Assembly: GCF_001591365.1 (NCBI RefSeq)
Contig: NZ_BCUT01000005.1
Coordinates: 434,001-498,000, forward strand
From: Variovorax paradoxus NBRC 15149
Lineage (GTDB): Bacteria > Pseudomonadota > Gammaproteobacteria > Burkholderiales > Burkholderiaceae_C
DNA: 64,000 bases
Direction: 5' to 3'
Position numbers and translations under genes: made by a program. Below are positions 26,212 through 34,822 of the stretch, piece after piece. Within the stretch, counting starts at the first letter, position 1. Each line of letters starts with the position of its first letter. The notes beneath the pieces are model-generated. The model was not told the origin of the DNA, made no database searches, and saw nothing but the letters and a program-made list of their open reading frames with translations.

Positions 26212-26652
26212 ATGACGCTTAAACGCATGGACAACGTCCTTATCGTTGTCGACGACCTTGAAGCGACCAAGGCGTTCTTCATCGAGTTGGGCCTCAAGCT
26301 CGAGGGCGAAACAACAGTGGAAGGGCCCTTGGTCGGACAACTGATCGGGCTCAAGGATGTCCGCGCCACCCTGGCGATGTTGCGGACGCCCGATGGACAG
26401 GGGATCGAGCTGGACAAGTTCCACACGCCCAATGCGATCAGGTTTGGTCCCGTGAATCAACCGGTGAACACGCTGGGCATCCGCCGCATCATGTTCGCGG
26501 TCGATGGCATCGACAGCGTCGTCGCGCGCATGCGCGCCCATGGGGCCGAGGTCATCGGCGAGATGCAGTATGGAGACAGCTACCGGCTGGCCTACATCCG
26601 CGGGCCCGAGGGCATCATCGTCGGGCTTGCCGAGCAGCTTGGCAAGTTGTAA
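26212..26652 (+). CDS. VOC-superfamily (glyoxalase/bleomycin-resistance fold) protein
   Basis: The product is 146 residues. Two beta-alpha-beta-beta-beta modules can be recognised (MDNVLIVVDDLEATKAFFIE at the start, IRRIMFAVDGIDSVVARMRA after about residue 85). This is the layout of the vicinal oxygen chelate superfamily. It ends GIIVGLAEQLG, where a C-terminal Glu is a usual metal ligand. The substrate is unknown; such proteins include lyases, dioxygenases and antibiotic-binding proteins. AGGAGAGGAAGG just before the ATG is a strong ribosome site, suggesting independent good expression. Confidence 0.85.
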   Translation: MTLKRMDNVLIVVDDLEATKAFFIELGLKLEGETTVEGPLVGQLIGLKDVRATLAMLRTPDGQGIELDKFHTPNAIRFGPVNQPVNTLGIRRIMFAVDGIDSVVARMRAHGAEVIGEMQYGDSYRLAYIRGPEGIIVGLAEQLGKL

Positions 26653-26669
26653 TCCCGCGATCGTTTTAC

Positions 26670-27689
26670 GTGAAGCACATGATGATTATTCCTGACGGTC
26701 GCAAAGTTTTGGTTGGCGGATGCCTCCTGCTGGTTGGGCTGGCTGCTTTCGCGCAGCCGCAACTGCCGCGGAGCGTTCTGGATCTGAGCTACAAGGTCGG
26801 AAAGCCGGCATTCCCGATCGCTGCTTATAGAAATATCGGTGTTGCGGAATTCAGGTCGATGGTAAGCAAGGCATTCCAGAAGTCCGGCTTCTCTTTCATT
26901 GCCGTGGATGCGCAGAAAAGCAAGTCGACGGTCTTCGAGTTCAAACTTGATGTCGATCCGAAGTTGCGGTTGGTTCCGACCGTCCTTGTATCTGCCGACG
27001 AGTTGCTTGATGGCAGGGGGAAGTGCAATCCATGTTTCTTGAGATTTGCCGATATCAAGAATGCGCAGGATTTCAAGGCGCTTCCGTGGATGGCGCAGTA
27101 CGAACTGAGCGCGCTACTCGTGCCGGCAATCGACAACGCGTACTCGACGATTGAGTCCGTCGGGCGCGAGCATCTCGACCCTTCGTTCAGGTTCAACTAC
27201 AAGCGGCAATGGGAAGGCGAGCAGAACTTGTTCGGCAACTCCTTTGCCGGCATCAGTTTGTCCAGCTTCAAGGAAAGCATCGTTCGCGCTTATCGGAGCG
27301 CTGGCTTCATACCCATTGAAAGCGAGGCTGCTGACAAGGCTTCCGAATTCGCTCTGGCTTTCAGCTTTCCCGTGGATCCGGCCAAAGACGGCGGCGTGGT
27401 CTACAAGGTGAGGATCCGCAGCCAGTACGACGCAGAGGGGCACTGCTACCCCTGTGAGCTCACCGAATACTACGATCCGTACCAGCAACTTCCCCCGGCG
27501 GGTTTGTCCGGTGTCCTGAGCCGTGCAACCCTCGAGTCGAGATTCACGGCAGCGCGAGATGCGGCATACCAGAGCTTGCGCACCGACCTCGAGCGCTATC
27601 TGCGGCCCCGCTCCGTATTTTCGGTACCCCCCAAACAAGCGCCCCTCGGATCGCCACGTCCACCGCCTGCTCCAATTGCCGTGACATGA
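26670..27689 (+). CDS. Secreted protein of two tandem CxPC repeats, unknown function
   Basis: I do not recognise this 339-residue protein. An N-terminal signal peptide is likely (VLVGGCLLLVGLAAFA, cut near residue 28). The mature part is two copies of one domain, offset by about 140 residues. FRSMVSKAFQKSGF (61-74) matches FKESIVRAYRSAGF (200-213), CNPC (119-122) matches CYPC (259-262), and AIDNAYSTI matches ARDAAYQSL. The CxPC pairs could form disulfides or bind metal. The tail is Pro-rich. The start (GTG 26670, or ATG 26679/26682) is uncertain, with no clear Shine-Dalgarno. Base composition is less GC-rich than neighbours. It is coupled by ATGA to the membrane protein gene that follows. Confidence 0.8.
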   Translation: MKHMMIIPDGRKVLVGGCLLLVGLAAFAQPQLPRSVLDLSYKVGKPAFPIAAYRNIGVAEFRSMVSKAFQKSGFSFIAVDAQKSKSTVFEFKLDVDPKLRLVPTVLVSADELLDGRGKCNPCFLRFADIKNAQDFKALPWMAQYELSALLVPAIDNAYSTIESVGREHLDPSFRFNYKRQWEGEQNLFGNSFAGISLSSFKESIVRAYRSAGFIPIESEAADKASEFALAFSFPVDPAKDGGVVYKVRIRSQYDAEGHCYPCELTEYYDPYQQLPPAGLSGVLSRATLESRFTAARDAAYQSLRTDLERYLRPRSVFSVPPKQAPLGSPRPPPAPIAVT

Positions 27690-28732
27690 CCACCGTCCAC
27701 GTGCAGCCCGCCTCGGGGAGTCCCGTGAGCGCCACGATGCGCCGGGAGCACTGGCTCATCTTTGGCAACCTGTTCGCAGCGTTATCGGCCGGCGCGCTGG
27801 CATCGTGGTCGGCTCCGATGATGCTGGCCGTCCTCTATATCAACATATGGCTGCTGGCGAATCCTCATCTGGTTGCGACATACACGCGCATCGGAGCCAT
27901 CTCATCGCGCATTCGCCTGCGTTGGACTCTGATCGCGGTGGCGCCAATCTTGATATTGGCGGGCTTGACGATCGTTGCTCTTGCATATGAAGCGGCCGGG
28001 TTGCTCGCCCTGTATTTCGTACTCCAGGCCTTCCATGTTTCTCGCCAGAGCTATGGGATCGCAAGGCGCCATGACTGTCGGCTTGAGGTGCCTCGGCGCG
28101 GCCTGCCCTATCTGCTGATCTACTTGTTTCCCGCGTGGGGATACCTTCATCGCAGTGCGCAGATGCCCAACAGCTTCCTGGGATATCCGATCTGGTTGCC
28201 TCCCGTTCCACAGGAGCTGGCCGTTGCGGTTGGAATCGTGGCCGTCACCGGTGCATTGTGCTGGTTTGCATGTCTCGGATACCCCAGGAGCGCGAAGCGG
28301 GCGGATGGGCCTTTCAACAGCTTCGTGTTCTCGCACTTGATGATTTCGTTGGTCGGTTACGTCTGGATCAGCGACATCACCGTCGGCTGGTTGGTGGTCA
28401 ACGTCTGGCACAACATTCAGTACCTGATATTCGTTTATCGCCAGCGTCGGTCCGGAGCCATGACGGGCAAAAGCAGCGAGACATCAGGCAGTGTCTCGGC
28501 GCGTCGCAAGTCGCTGGTCGAGGTTTTGAAACCCCCAGCGACTTTTTTTCTGGCTTGTTTAATTGTGGGCGCCGTTCTGTATGCGGCAGCCAGCCGGGTT
28601 GGAGAAAGCCTTCTTTGGCTGGGGCTTCCGACCGTTCTAATCGCGCACTTCGTCTTGAACTTTCATCACTATTTGGCGGACAGCGTGATATGGAAGCGTC
28701 GTCGTGCCGGCAGACTCGACGATGTCTCGTAG
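27686..28732 (+). CDS. Polytopic membrane protein with His motifs, unknown function
   Basis: This 348-residue protein has about eight hydrophobic segments. Polar residues that look functionally placed occur at segment ends: FHVSRQSYGIARRHDC (about 114-129), VNVWHNIQYLIFVYRQR (about 237-253) and NFHHYLADSVIWKRRR (about 326-341). Repeated His near the membrane, with Arg/Asp, is reminiscent of membrane metal or haem enzymes, but I cannot assign a family. Its ATG overlaps the stop of the secreted CxPC gene, so the two are probably made together. GC content is lower than in the flanking flagellar operons, consistent with transfer. Confidence 0.75.
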   Translation: MTTVHVQPASGSPVSATMRREHWLIFGNLFAALSAGALASWSAPMMLAVLYINIWLLANPHLVATYTRIGAISSRIRLRWTLIAVAPILILAGLTIVALAYEAAGLLALYFVLQAFHVSRQSYGIARRHDCRLEVPRRGLPYLLIYLFPAWGYLHRSAQMPNSFLGYPIWLPPVPQELAVAVGIVAVTGALCWFACLGYPRSAKRADGPFNSFVFSHLMISLVGYVWISDITVGWLVVNVWHNIQYLIFVYRQRRSGAMTGKSSETSGSVSARRKSLVEVLKPPATFFLACLIVGAVLYAAASRVGESLLWLGLPTVLIAHFVLNFHHYLADSVIWKRRRAGRLDDVS

Positions 28733-28772
28733 TGCTGATTGACAGGGCTCGTCCTAAGCCCCATCACAACCC

Positions 28773-29504
28773 CTAAAGCGAATCCTTCAACTTCGCCCGC
28801 AACCTGCTGATCGCCTGGCTGTGCAGCTGGCACACGCGCGACTGGGTCACTTCCAGGATCGCGCCGATCTCTCGCAGGTTCAGCTCTTCCTCGTAGTACA
28901 GGTTCAGCAGCAGCTGGTCGCGTTCGGGCAGCGCGGCAATCGCATCGACGAGCTCATGGCGGAAACCCGCTTCGAGCAGCTGCGCGAGCGGATCGTCGCC
29001 GCCGAGCCGGGCGTCGTTGTGCGCCTGCCGTTCGAGCCAGGGGTTTTCTGATTCGCCGTCCTGTGCGAAGTCTTCCACGTAGAGCAGCTGGCAGCCCTGG
29101 ATGTCCTGCAGCAGCGACTGGTAGTCGTCCAGCTCCATCTTCAGTTCCCGGGCGATCTCTCCTTCGCTGGCGGAGCGGCCGAGCCGGTGCTCCAGCGCCT
29201 GGATGGCCTGTTCGACCTTGCGCGCCGACTGGCGCAGGCCGCGCGAGCCCCAGTCGCTCGCGCGCAGTTCATCGAGCATGGCGCCGCGGATGCGCTGGCT
29301 GGCGAAGGTCTCGAACTGCGCGCCGCGGTTGTCCTGGTAGCGCGTGGAAGCGTCGAGCAGGCCGATCATGCCGGCCTGGATCAGGTCGTCGAGCTCCACG
29401 CTGGCGGGCAGCTTGGCCAGCATCTGGAGCGCCATGCGGCGCACCATCGGCTGGTGCTGCTTCAGCAGGTGGGACTTCTCAAAGGTTCCCTGCGCGGTGT
29501 ACAC
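28773..29504 (-). CDS. fliA: Flagellar sigma factor FliA (sigma-28)
   Basis: FliA directs transcription of late flagellar genes such as fliC. The product is 243 residues. Region 2 is intact (VELDDLIQAGMIGLLDASTR, FETFASQRIRGAMLDELR), region 3 follows, and region 4 ends with the helix-turn-helix (LNLREIGAILEVTQSRVCQL). The start is GTG giving VYTAQGTFEK, which matches how FliA proteins begin; it lies 26 bases inside the end of flhG. FliA is the last gene of flhB-A-F-G-fliA. It recognises the promoter found at 9708. Confidence 0.96.
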   Translation of the reverse strand: MYTAQGTFEKSHLLKQHQPMVRRMALQMLAKLPASVELDDLIQAGMIGLLDASTRYQDNRGAQFETFASQRIRGAMLDELRASDWGSRGLRQSARKVEQAIQALEHRLGRSASEGEIARELKMELDDYQSLLQDIQGCQLLYVEDFAQDGESENPWLERQAHNDARLGGDDPLAQLLEAGFRHELVDAIAALPERDQLLLNLYYEEELNLREIGAILEVTQSRVCQLHSQAISRLRAKLKDSL

Positions 29505-30381
29505 GGCCGTCCCTTTCGTCTTCCGTCTCTTGCTCTTGTGCCGCCACGGGCTCCGATGCCAACGCCTCGGGCCGCCAGAGCGCGGTCCGGGTGTCCTGCG
29601 GCCGCACGGCCGGACGCCAGGGCCACTGCGCGACCGCGGCGGCAATGACGCGGAAATCGACCGCCGCCGGGCTGGCCGGGAAGGCCTCCACCGCGGTGCG
29701 GGCGAGGCGCCTGGCATCGGCCATGTGCGGGTCGGCGCGGACCCAGCCGGCCGGCTGTATGGAGACCGCGAGGTAGCGGCTGCCGGTGTCGACCAGGTTG
29801 GCCATGGTCTGGCGCGCGGCCTCGGGGTCGGCCACGCCATTGACCAGCAGGCGAAGCTGCCTGAGCGCGTGCGCGTAGTGCAGCCGCTTGATGCCCGAAT
29901 AGGTGGCGGTGATGGAGGCCGGGTGGGGCTGCAGCACCACCACCAGCTCGTCCGCCAGCCGCGCGAGCGGCGACAGGTTGCCGACGGCGTCGAGCGCCGC
30001 GTCGACCAGGATCATGCTGCCGTCCCACATCAGGCGCGGGTCGGTGTGGTCGGGTTGGCCGCCGAGCGGTGCCGGCAGCACGTGCACGCCGCACTCGGTG
30101 CGCGCGGCGGCGCCCTCGCAGGTCAGCCGCTGCGAGGCGACGTCGGCCAGCGTTCCAAGCGGGTCGGCGGCCCATGCGGCGCACGCCGTATCCGGCCCTG
30201 GCCCGTGCTCGTCGAGCAGCAGCACGTCCTTGCCCATGTGGGCCAGCGCGGCGCCCAGGTTCATGGCCGCCGTGGTGGCGCCGGGGCGGTTGCCCATGCT
30301 TGCGATCGCGATGATGCGCGCCGACGACTGCGCAAGCAGCCGCCGCAGCCCATCGGCTTGATCCGACACCAGCTTGCTCAC
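29479..30381 (-). CDS. flhG: FlhG/FleN-like protein with degenerate P-loop
   Basis: FlhG is a MinD-type ATPase that limits flagellar number and acts on FlhF. The product is 300 residues, starting GTG (GTGA overlap with flhF). The overall MinD-like layout is kept (IIAIASMG, AAMNLGAALAHMGKDVLLLD), but the P-loop reads GNRPGATT. Both lysines of the usual KGGVGKT are missing, and the switch segment after LLLDEH is altered too. ATP hydrolysis is doubtful. Position after flhF and before fliA supports the identity; the loss of motif residues is visible directly. Confidence 0.88.
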   Translation of the reverse strand: MSKLVSDQADGLRRLLAQSSARIIAIASMGNRPGATTAAMNLGAALAHMGKDVLLLDEHGPGPDTACAAWAADPLGTLADVASQRLTCEGAAARTECGVHVLPAPLGGQPDHTDPRLMWDGSMILVDAALDAVGNLSPLARLADELVVVLQPHPASITATYSGIKRLHYAHALRQLRLLVNGVADPEAARQTMANLVDTGSRYLAVSIQPAGWVRADPHMADARRLARTAVEAFPASPAAVDFRVIAAAVAQWPWRPAVRPQDTRTALWRPEALASEPVAAQEQETEDERDGRVHRAGNL

Positions 30382-32732
30382 GTGTCCAGCGCCTCCAGCA
30401 GGAAGAACAGCTTGCCCACGCCGGCATACAGCACGTTGCCCGACACGGGGCGGCCGGGCCGCGCGGGCCGGCCGGTCAGCTGCGACAGCAGCGCGCGGGT
30501 GCGGCCGGCCCAGTCGCCGCCAGCCTGCTGCAGGCGCCAGACGGTGGTGGTCACCTGGCCGGCGATGAGCAGACGCTTCATCATGTGCGGATCGCCCGCC
30601 TCGCCAAGCCCGCCCAGCACCGAGAGGCCCTGGCGCAGCAGGCGCAGGCAGGGCTCGGCCTCGGCGGCCCAGCTTTGCCATTGCGCGAGTTGCTGCGGCC
30701 CGATGTCGCGGCCGATGTTGGTGAGCGCATAGCTCTGCGCCAGCACCTTGTGGCTGCGCGCATCGGTCAGGCGCGTGGCAATGCAGCGCAGGCCGGGCAG
30801 GCCGCCGTCGGTGCGCAGCGTGACGCGGGCCTCGGCCACCGATTGCAGCGCGGCCCGGCCCTTGAAGACCACGACGCGCGCCTCGCCAAAATTGAAGTCC
30901 AGGCCGGTCAGCGTGGCGTATTCGCCGGTGCGCGGATCGGTCACGGCCGTGGAGCCCGGCGCGCGCGCCATCCATTGCTGGCGCTGCACCTGCCACTGCA
31001 GCATGAGCTCGGCCGCGGGCAGCCGCGGCAGCATGTGCACCACGGCCTTGCCGAAGTCCTGCTGGCGCAGCCACTGCACCTGCCGCACGCCGGGCTTGCG
31101 CGTGGGGTCGGTGGCGCTGCGGGTCGCGGCGGTGGAAAGCCACTGGTTGGGCGCCGCGAGCGGCTGTCCGCCGCGGTCGGACAGGAGCAGGCTGCCCTGG
31201 CACTGGTAGGCGTCGCCGCCTTCGTCGGACTTGAGGCCGACCTGGCCGCTGAGCGCCAGCACGTGGGTGTCGCAGCTTGCGGCAATCTCGCTCGCGGCAT
31301 GCGCCATGAGCGCCTGCAGCACCGCCTTGTGGCCGACGTCCTCGTCGGCGGCCATCCGCCAGAGCGCGCGCGCCTGCTCGAAGCCCAGCGGCGCGGCCGC
31401 GAGTGCCGACGCCGCGGCGGCCACTTCCTGCGCGTCGTGCGCCATGGCGCGGATCAGCTGCCGGTACTGCAGCCGCTGGCGTTCGGCCTCTGCGTGGGCC
31501 GCGGAAGCCTCGGCATTTGCCGATCCGTCCTGCAGGTCGCCTTCGCCGGGCACGAACAGCGCGCTGCGGCTGTTGGCCTGGAACGCGCTGTCCACCAGTT
31601 GGGCGCGGTCGGCGCGCATCAGGTTCTCGGGCACCTTCTGGCCGCTCGAGACGTAGTGCACCGGCAGGCGGTGGCGGATCACGGTGTCGATCAGCGCGCC
31701 GGGGTGCGTGGCCTCGTCGACCTTGGTGAAGATGCAGCCCGCGAGATCGCTGCCGCTGCCGTGGCGGTAGGCATGCACCACCTCGTTGAGCGTGTCGCCG
31801 TGGCTCGTGGCATTGAGCAGCAGCAGCCGCTTCACGGGCCGCTGGCTGTTGCAGAGCATGGCGATCTGGTCGGACACGGCGCGGTCGCGCTGGCTCATGC
31901 CGACGGTGTCGATCAGCACCATGTGCTTGCCCTGCAGGTCCTGCAGCACCAGGTGCAGGTCGGCCGCGTCCTTCACGGCGTAGACCGGCACGTTGAGGAT
32001 CTGGCCGTAGATGCGCAGCTGCTCGTAGGCGCCGATGCGGTAGCTGTCGGTGGTGACCAGCGCGAGCTTGTCGGCGCCGAAGCGCATCACGCAGCGCGCC
32101 GCGAGCTTGGCCGTGGTGGTGGTCTTGCCGACGCCGGTGGGGCCCATCAGCGCATAGACGCCGCCCTGCGCCAGCAGCGCGTCCTCGTCCTCGTGCACCG
32201 GCAGCGTGCGGATCAGTTCGGAGCGCACGAAGGCCATGCCCTGCGCGTAGCTCTGGCCCGTGGGCAGGTGCTCCAGCATGGCCTTGGAGAGGCGGGCGCT
32301 GAAGCCGGCGCCCAGCAGCGTGCGCAACAGGCGCCCGCGCATCGGGTCGCGCCGCTGCTTCTCGTTCCAGGCCACGCCGGCCAGTTGCTCCTCGATCATG
32401 CAGCGCATCGAATGGAGTTCGCCGAGCACGCTGTCCGCGGCCAGGGGCGCGGGGACAGCGGCAGGCGCTGCGATGGAGGCAATGGTGGGCGCAGGAGCCG
32501 CCATGGCTGCCGGCAATGGCTGGGGTGCCGGCGGCGCGGCAGCGGCGCTCGCACGCACGCCTTCCACGTCCTCCTGCACCATGGCCACGATCTCCACGCC
32601 TTCGGCGGTCACGCGGTTGGTCAACACGATGGCTTCGTCGCCGAGCGCCTGGCGCGCCAGGCGCAGTGCTTCCCGGCTGGTGGGCGCGACGAACTTGCGC
32701 GCGCTGGTGCGGACGTCTGTCGGGATGTTCAA
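30378..32732 (-). CDS. flhF: Flagellar GTPase FlhF with long C-terminal extension
   Basis: FlhF is an SRP-family GTPase that sets the site of flagellar assembly. Of 784 residues, the N-terminal B domain (1-60, FVAPTSREALRLARQALGD) is followed by an Ala/Pro linker. The NG GTPase spans about 110-395 with GPTGVGKTTTT (197-207), DTVGM (275-279) and TKVDE (336-340), all intact. About 385 further residues follow, with no match I recognise. They hold mixed Ala/Leu-rich helical parts and a few strands (TLTGLDFNFGEARVVVFKGR). Typical gamma-proteobacterial FlhF ends near 420-490 residues. The gene overlaps flhA and flhG by 4 bases each. Confidence 0.94.
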   Translation of the reverse strand: MNIPTDVRTSARKFVAPTSREALRLARQALGDEAIVLTNRVTAEGVEIVAMVQEDVEGVRASAAAAPPAPQPLPAAMAAPAPTIASIAAPAAVPAPLAADSVLGELHSMRCMIEEQLAGVAWNEKQRRDPMRGRLLRTLLGAGFSARLSKAMLEHLPTGQSYAQGMAFVRSELIRTLPVHEDEDALLAQGGVYALMGPTGVGKTTTTAKLAARCVMRFGADKLALVTTDSYRIGAYEQLRIYGQILNVPVYAVKDAADLHLVLQDLQGKHMVLIDTVGMSQRDRAVSDQIAMLCNSQRPVKRLLLLNATSHGDTLNEVVHAYRHGSGSDLAGCIFTKVDEATHPGALIDTVIRHRLPVHYVSSGQKVPENLMRADRAQLVDSAFQANSRSALFVPGEGDLQDGSANAEASAAHAEAERQRLQYRQLIRAMAHDAQEVAAAASALAAAPLGFEQARALWRMAADEDVGHKAVLQALMAHAASEIAASCDTHVLALSGQVGLKSDEGGDAYQCQGSLLLSDRGGQPLAAPNQWLSTAATRSATDPTRKPGVRQVQWLRQQDFGKAVVHMLPRLPAAELMLQWQVQRQQWMARAPGSTAVTDPRTGEYATLTGLDFNFGEARVVVFKGRAALQSVAEARVTLRTDGGLPGLRCIATRLTDARSHKVLAQSYALTNIGRDIGPQQLAQWQSWAAEAEPCLRLLRQGLSVLGGLGEAGDPHMMKRLLIAGQVTTTVWRLQQAGGDWAGRTRALLSQLTGRPARPGRPVSGNVLYAGVGKLFFLLEALDT

Positions 32733-34822
32733 ACTCTTCCTCCGATGGTGGCGGTGATCTTGATGTTGCGGGTGTCAGGAATCTCTGCATGCGAGAGAAC
32801 CTTGAGCTGGCGGAAGCTGCGGCGCAGGAAGCGCGAGAGCAGCACGCGCAGCGAATGCTGGACGACCAGCACCGGCGCCAGGCCCAGCTGCTCCTGGCGC
32901 GCGATGGCGGCGCGGGTCTGCTGCATGAGGCTGTTGGCAAGACCCGGCTCGATGCCGTTGTTGTTGGTGAGCGCCTGCTGCAGCACGCTGTCGAGCGCGC
33001 TGTCCAGGCCGATCACCTGCAGCTCGGAATCGCCCGGGAACAGCTGCTGCGTGATCGCGCGGCCGAGCGCCAGGCGCGTGAGCGAGGTGAGCTCGGCCGC
33101 GTCCTTGACGGTGGGCGCATGCTCGGCCATCACGTCGAGGATGGTGCGCATGTCGCGGATCGGCACCTCTTCGTCGAGCAGGTTCTGCAGCACCTTGTGC
33201 AGCGTGCTCAGCGAGATGACCTTGGGCACCAGATCCTCGGTGAGCTTGGGCGCGGTCTTGCCGATCTGGTCGAGCAGCTGCTGCACTTCCTGGCGGCCGA
33301 GCAGCTCGGCGGCGTGGGTCTGGATCAGGTGGTTCAGGTGCGTGGCCATCACCGTGCAGGCATCGACCACCGTGTAGCCGAGCACCTGCGCTTCCTGGCG
33401 CAGGCTGGCGTCGATCCACACCGCGGGCAGGTGGAAGGCCGGGTCCTGCGTCGGCGTGCCGGGCAGGGTGCCGCTCACCTGGCCGGGGTTGATGGCCATC
33501 CACTGGTTGGGGAAGGCCTCGCCGCGGCCGATCTCCACGCCCTTCAGGCTGATCACGTAGGTGTTGGGCGGGATCTCCAGGTTGTCGCGGATGTGCACCA
33601 CCGGCGCCAGGAAACCGATCTCCTGGGCCACCTTCTTGCGGATGCTCTTGATGCGGCCCAGCAGCTCGCCGTTCTGGGTCTGGTCCACCAGCGGGATCAG
33701 CCGGTAGCCGACCTCCATGCCGAGCGGGTCGACCAGCGCCACGTCGTCCCAGGTCGCCTCGGGCGCCTCGGCCGACGGCATGGCCGCGGCCTGGGCTGCG
33801 GCGGCCTGTTCGGCAGCGGCCTGCGGCGCGCGCTTCAGCATGCGCCGGCCGAGCCACGCGAGGCTGCCCGCAATCAGCAGGAAGGCCAGGTTCGGCATGC
33901 CGGGGATCATCCCCATCAGGCCGATCAGGCCGGCCGTGAGAAACAGCACCTGCGGGTTGGAGAACAGCTGGCCGGTCAGCTGCCGGCCCACGTCTTCGTC
34001 GGTGGTGACGCGCGAGACGATCACGCCCGCGGCGGTCGAGATCACCAGCGCCGGAATCTGCGCCACCAGGCCGTCGCCGATGGCCAGCAGCGTGTAGGTC
34101 GTGCCCGCGGTGCCGAAGTCCAGCCCGTGCTGCAGCATGCCCACCACCAGGCCGCCGATGATGTTGATCACCATGATCAGCAGGCCGGCAATCGCGTCGC
34201 CGCGCACGAACTTGCTGGCGCCGTCCATCGAGCCGTAGAAGTCGGCTTCCTGCGCGACTTCCTGGCGGCGCTTGCGCGCCACCTCCTCGCCGATCAGGCC
34301 GGCGTTCAGGTCGGCGTCGATCGCCATCTGCTTGCCCGGCATCGCGTCGAGCATGAAGCGCGCGCCGACCTCGGCGATGCGTCCCGCGCCCTTGGTGATC
34401 ACCATGAAGTTGATCAGCACCAGGATGATGAACACCATCACGCCCACGGCAAAGTTGCCGCCCACCAGGAAGTGGCCGAAGGCCTCGATCACCTTGCCCG
34501 CCGCGTCCGGCCCGGTGTGGCCGTGCATCAGCACCACGCGCGTGGAGGCCACGTTGAGCGACAGGCGCAGCAGCGTGGAGAAAAGCAGCACGGCCGGAAA
34601 GGCCGCGAAGTCCAGCGCCTTCATGGTGTACATGCTCACCAGCAGCACCATCACCGACATCGCGATGTTGAAGGTGAACAGCAGGTCGAGCAGGAAGGGC
34701 GGCAGCGGCAGCACCATCATGCTCAGGATCAGCACGATCAGGATGGGGCCGGCAAGGCCCTTCCACTGGCTGCCGGAGAACAGTTGCGACTGCAGGCGCG
34801 TGAGGGTGGCCATGGCGTTCAT
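32729..34822 (-). CDS. flhA: Flagellar export gate protein FlhA
   Basis: FlhA is the large export-gate protein that receives chaperone-substrate complexes. The product is 697 residues. Seven to eight membrane segments span about 15-325, and the FHIPEP signature region reads VITKGAGRIAEVGARFMLD with MPGKQMAIDADLNAGLI (about 140-175). The cytoplasmic domain (about 360-690) ends in the usual linker. The MNAM start overlaps the flhB stop (ATGA), which favours it over the internal ATG nine bases later. Confidence 0.97.
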   Translation of the reverse strand: MNAMATLTRLQSQLFSGSQWKGLAGPILIVLILSMMVLPLPPFLLDLLFTFNIAMSVMVLLVSMYTMKALDFAAFPAVLLFSTLLRLSLNVASTRVVLMHGHTGPDAAGKVIEAFGHFLVGGNFAVGVMVFIILVLINFMVITKGAGRIAEVGARFMLDAMPGKQMAIDADLNAGLIGEEVARKRRQEVAQEADFYGSMDGASKFVRGDAIAGLLIMVINIIGGLVVGMLQHGLDFGTAGTTYTLLAIGDGLVAQIPALVISTAAGVIVSRVTTDEDVGRQLTGQLFSNPQVLFLTAGLIGLMGMIPGMPNLAFLLIAGSLAWLGRRMLKRAPQAAAEQAAAAQAAAMPSAEAPEATWDDVALVDPLGMEVGYRLIPLVDQTQNGELLGRIKSIRKKVAQEIGFLAPVVHIRDNLEIPPNTYVISLKGVEIGRGEAFPNQWMAINPGQVSGTLPGTPTQDPAFHLPAVWIDASLRQEAQVLGYTVVDACTVMATHLNHLIQTHAAELLGRQEVQQLLDQIGKTAPKLTEDLVPKVISLSTLHKVLQNLLDEEVPIRDMRTILDVMAEHAPTVKDAAELTSLTRLALGRAITQQLFPGDSELQVIGLDSALDSVLQQALTNNNGIEPGLANSLMQQTRAAIARQEQLGLAPVLVVQHSLRVLLSRFLRRSFRQLKVLSHAEIPDTRNIKITATIGGRV

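Noticed and set aside
29479..30381. flhG as a pseudogene
   Set aside because: The reading frame is intact, overlaps neighbours by 4 and 26 bases and keeps the fold pattern, so altered function is more likely than decay.
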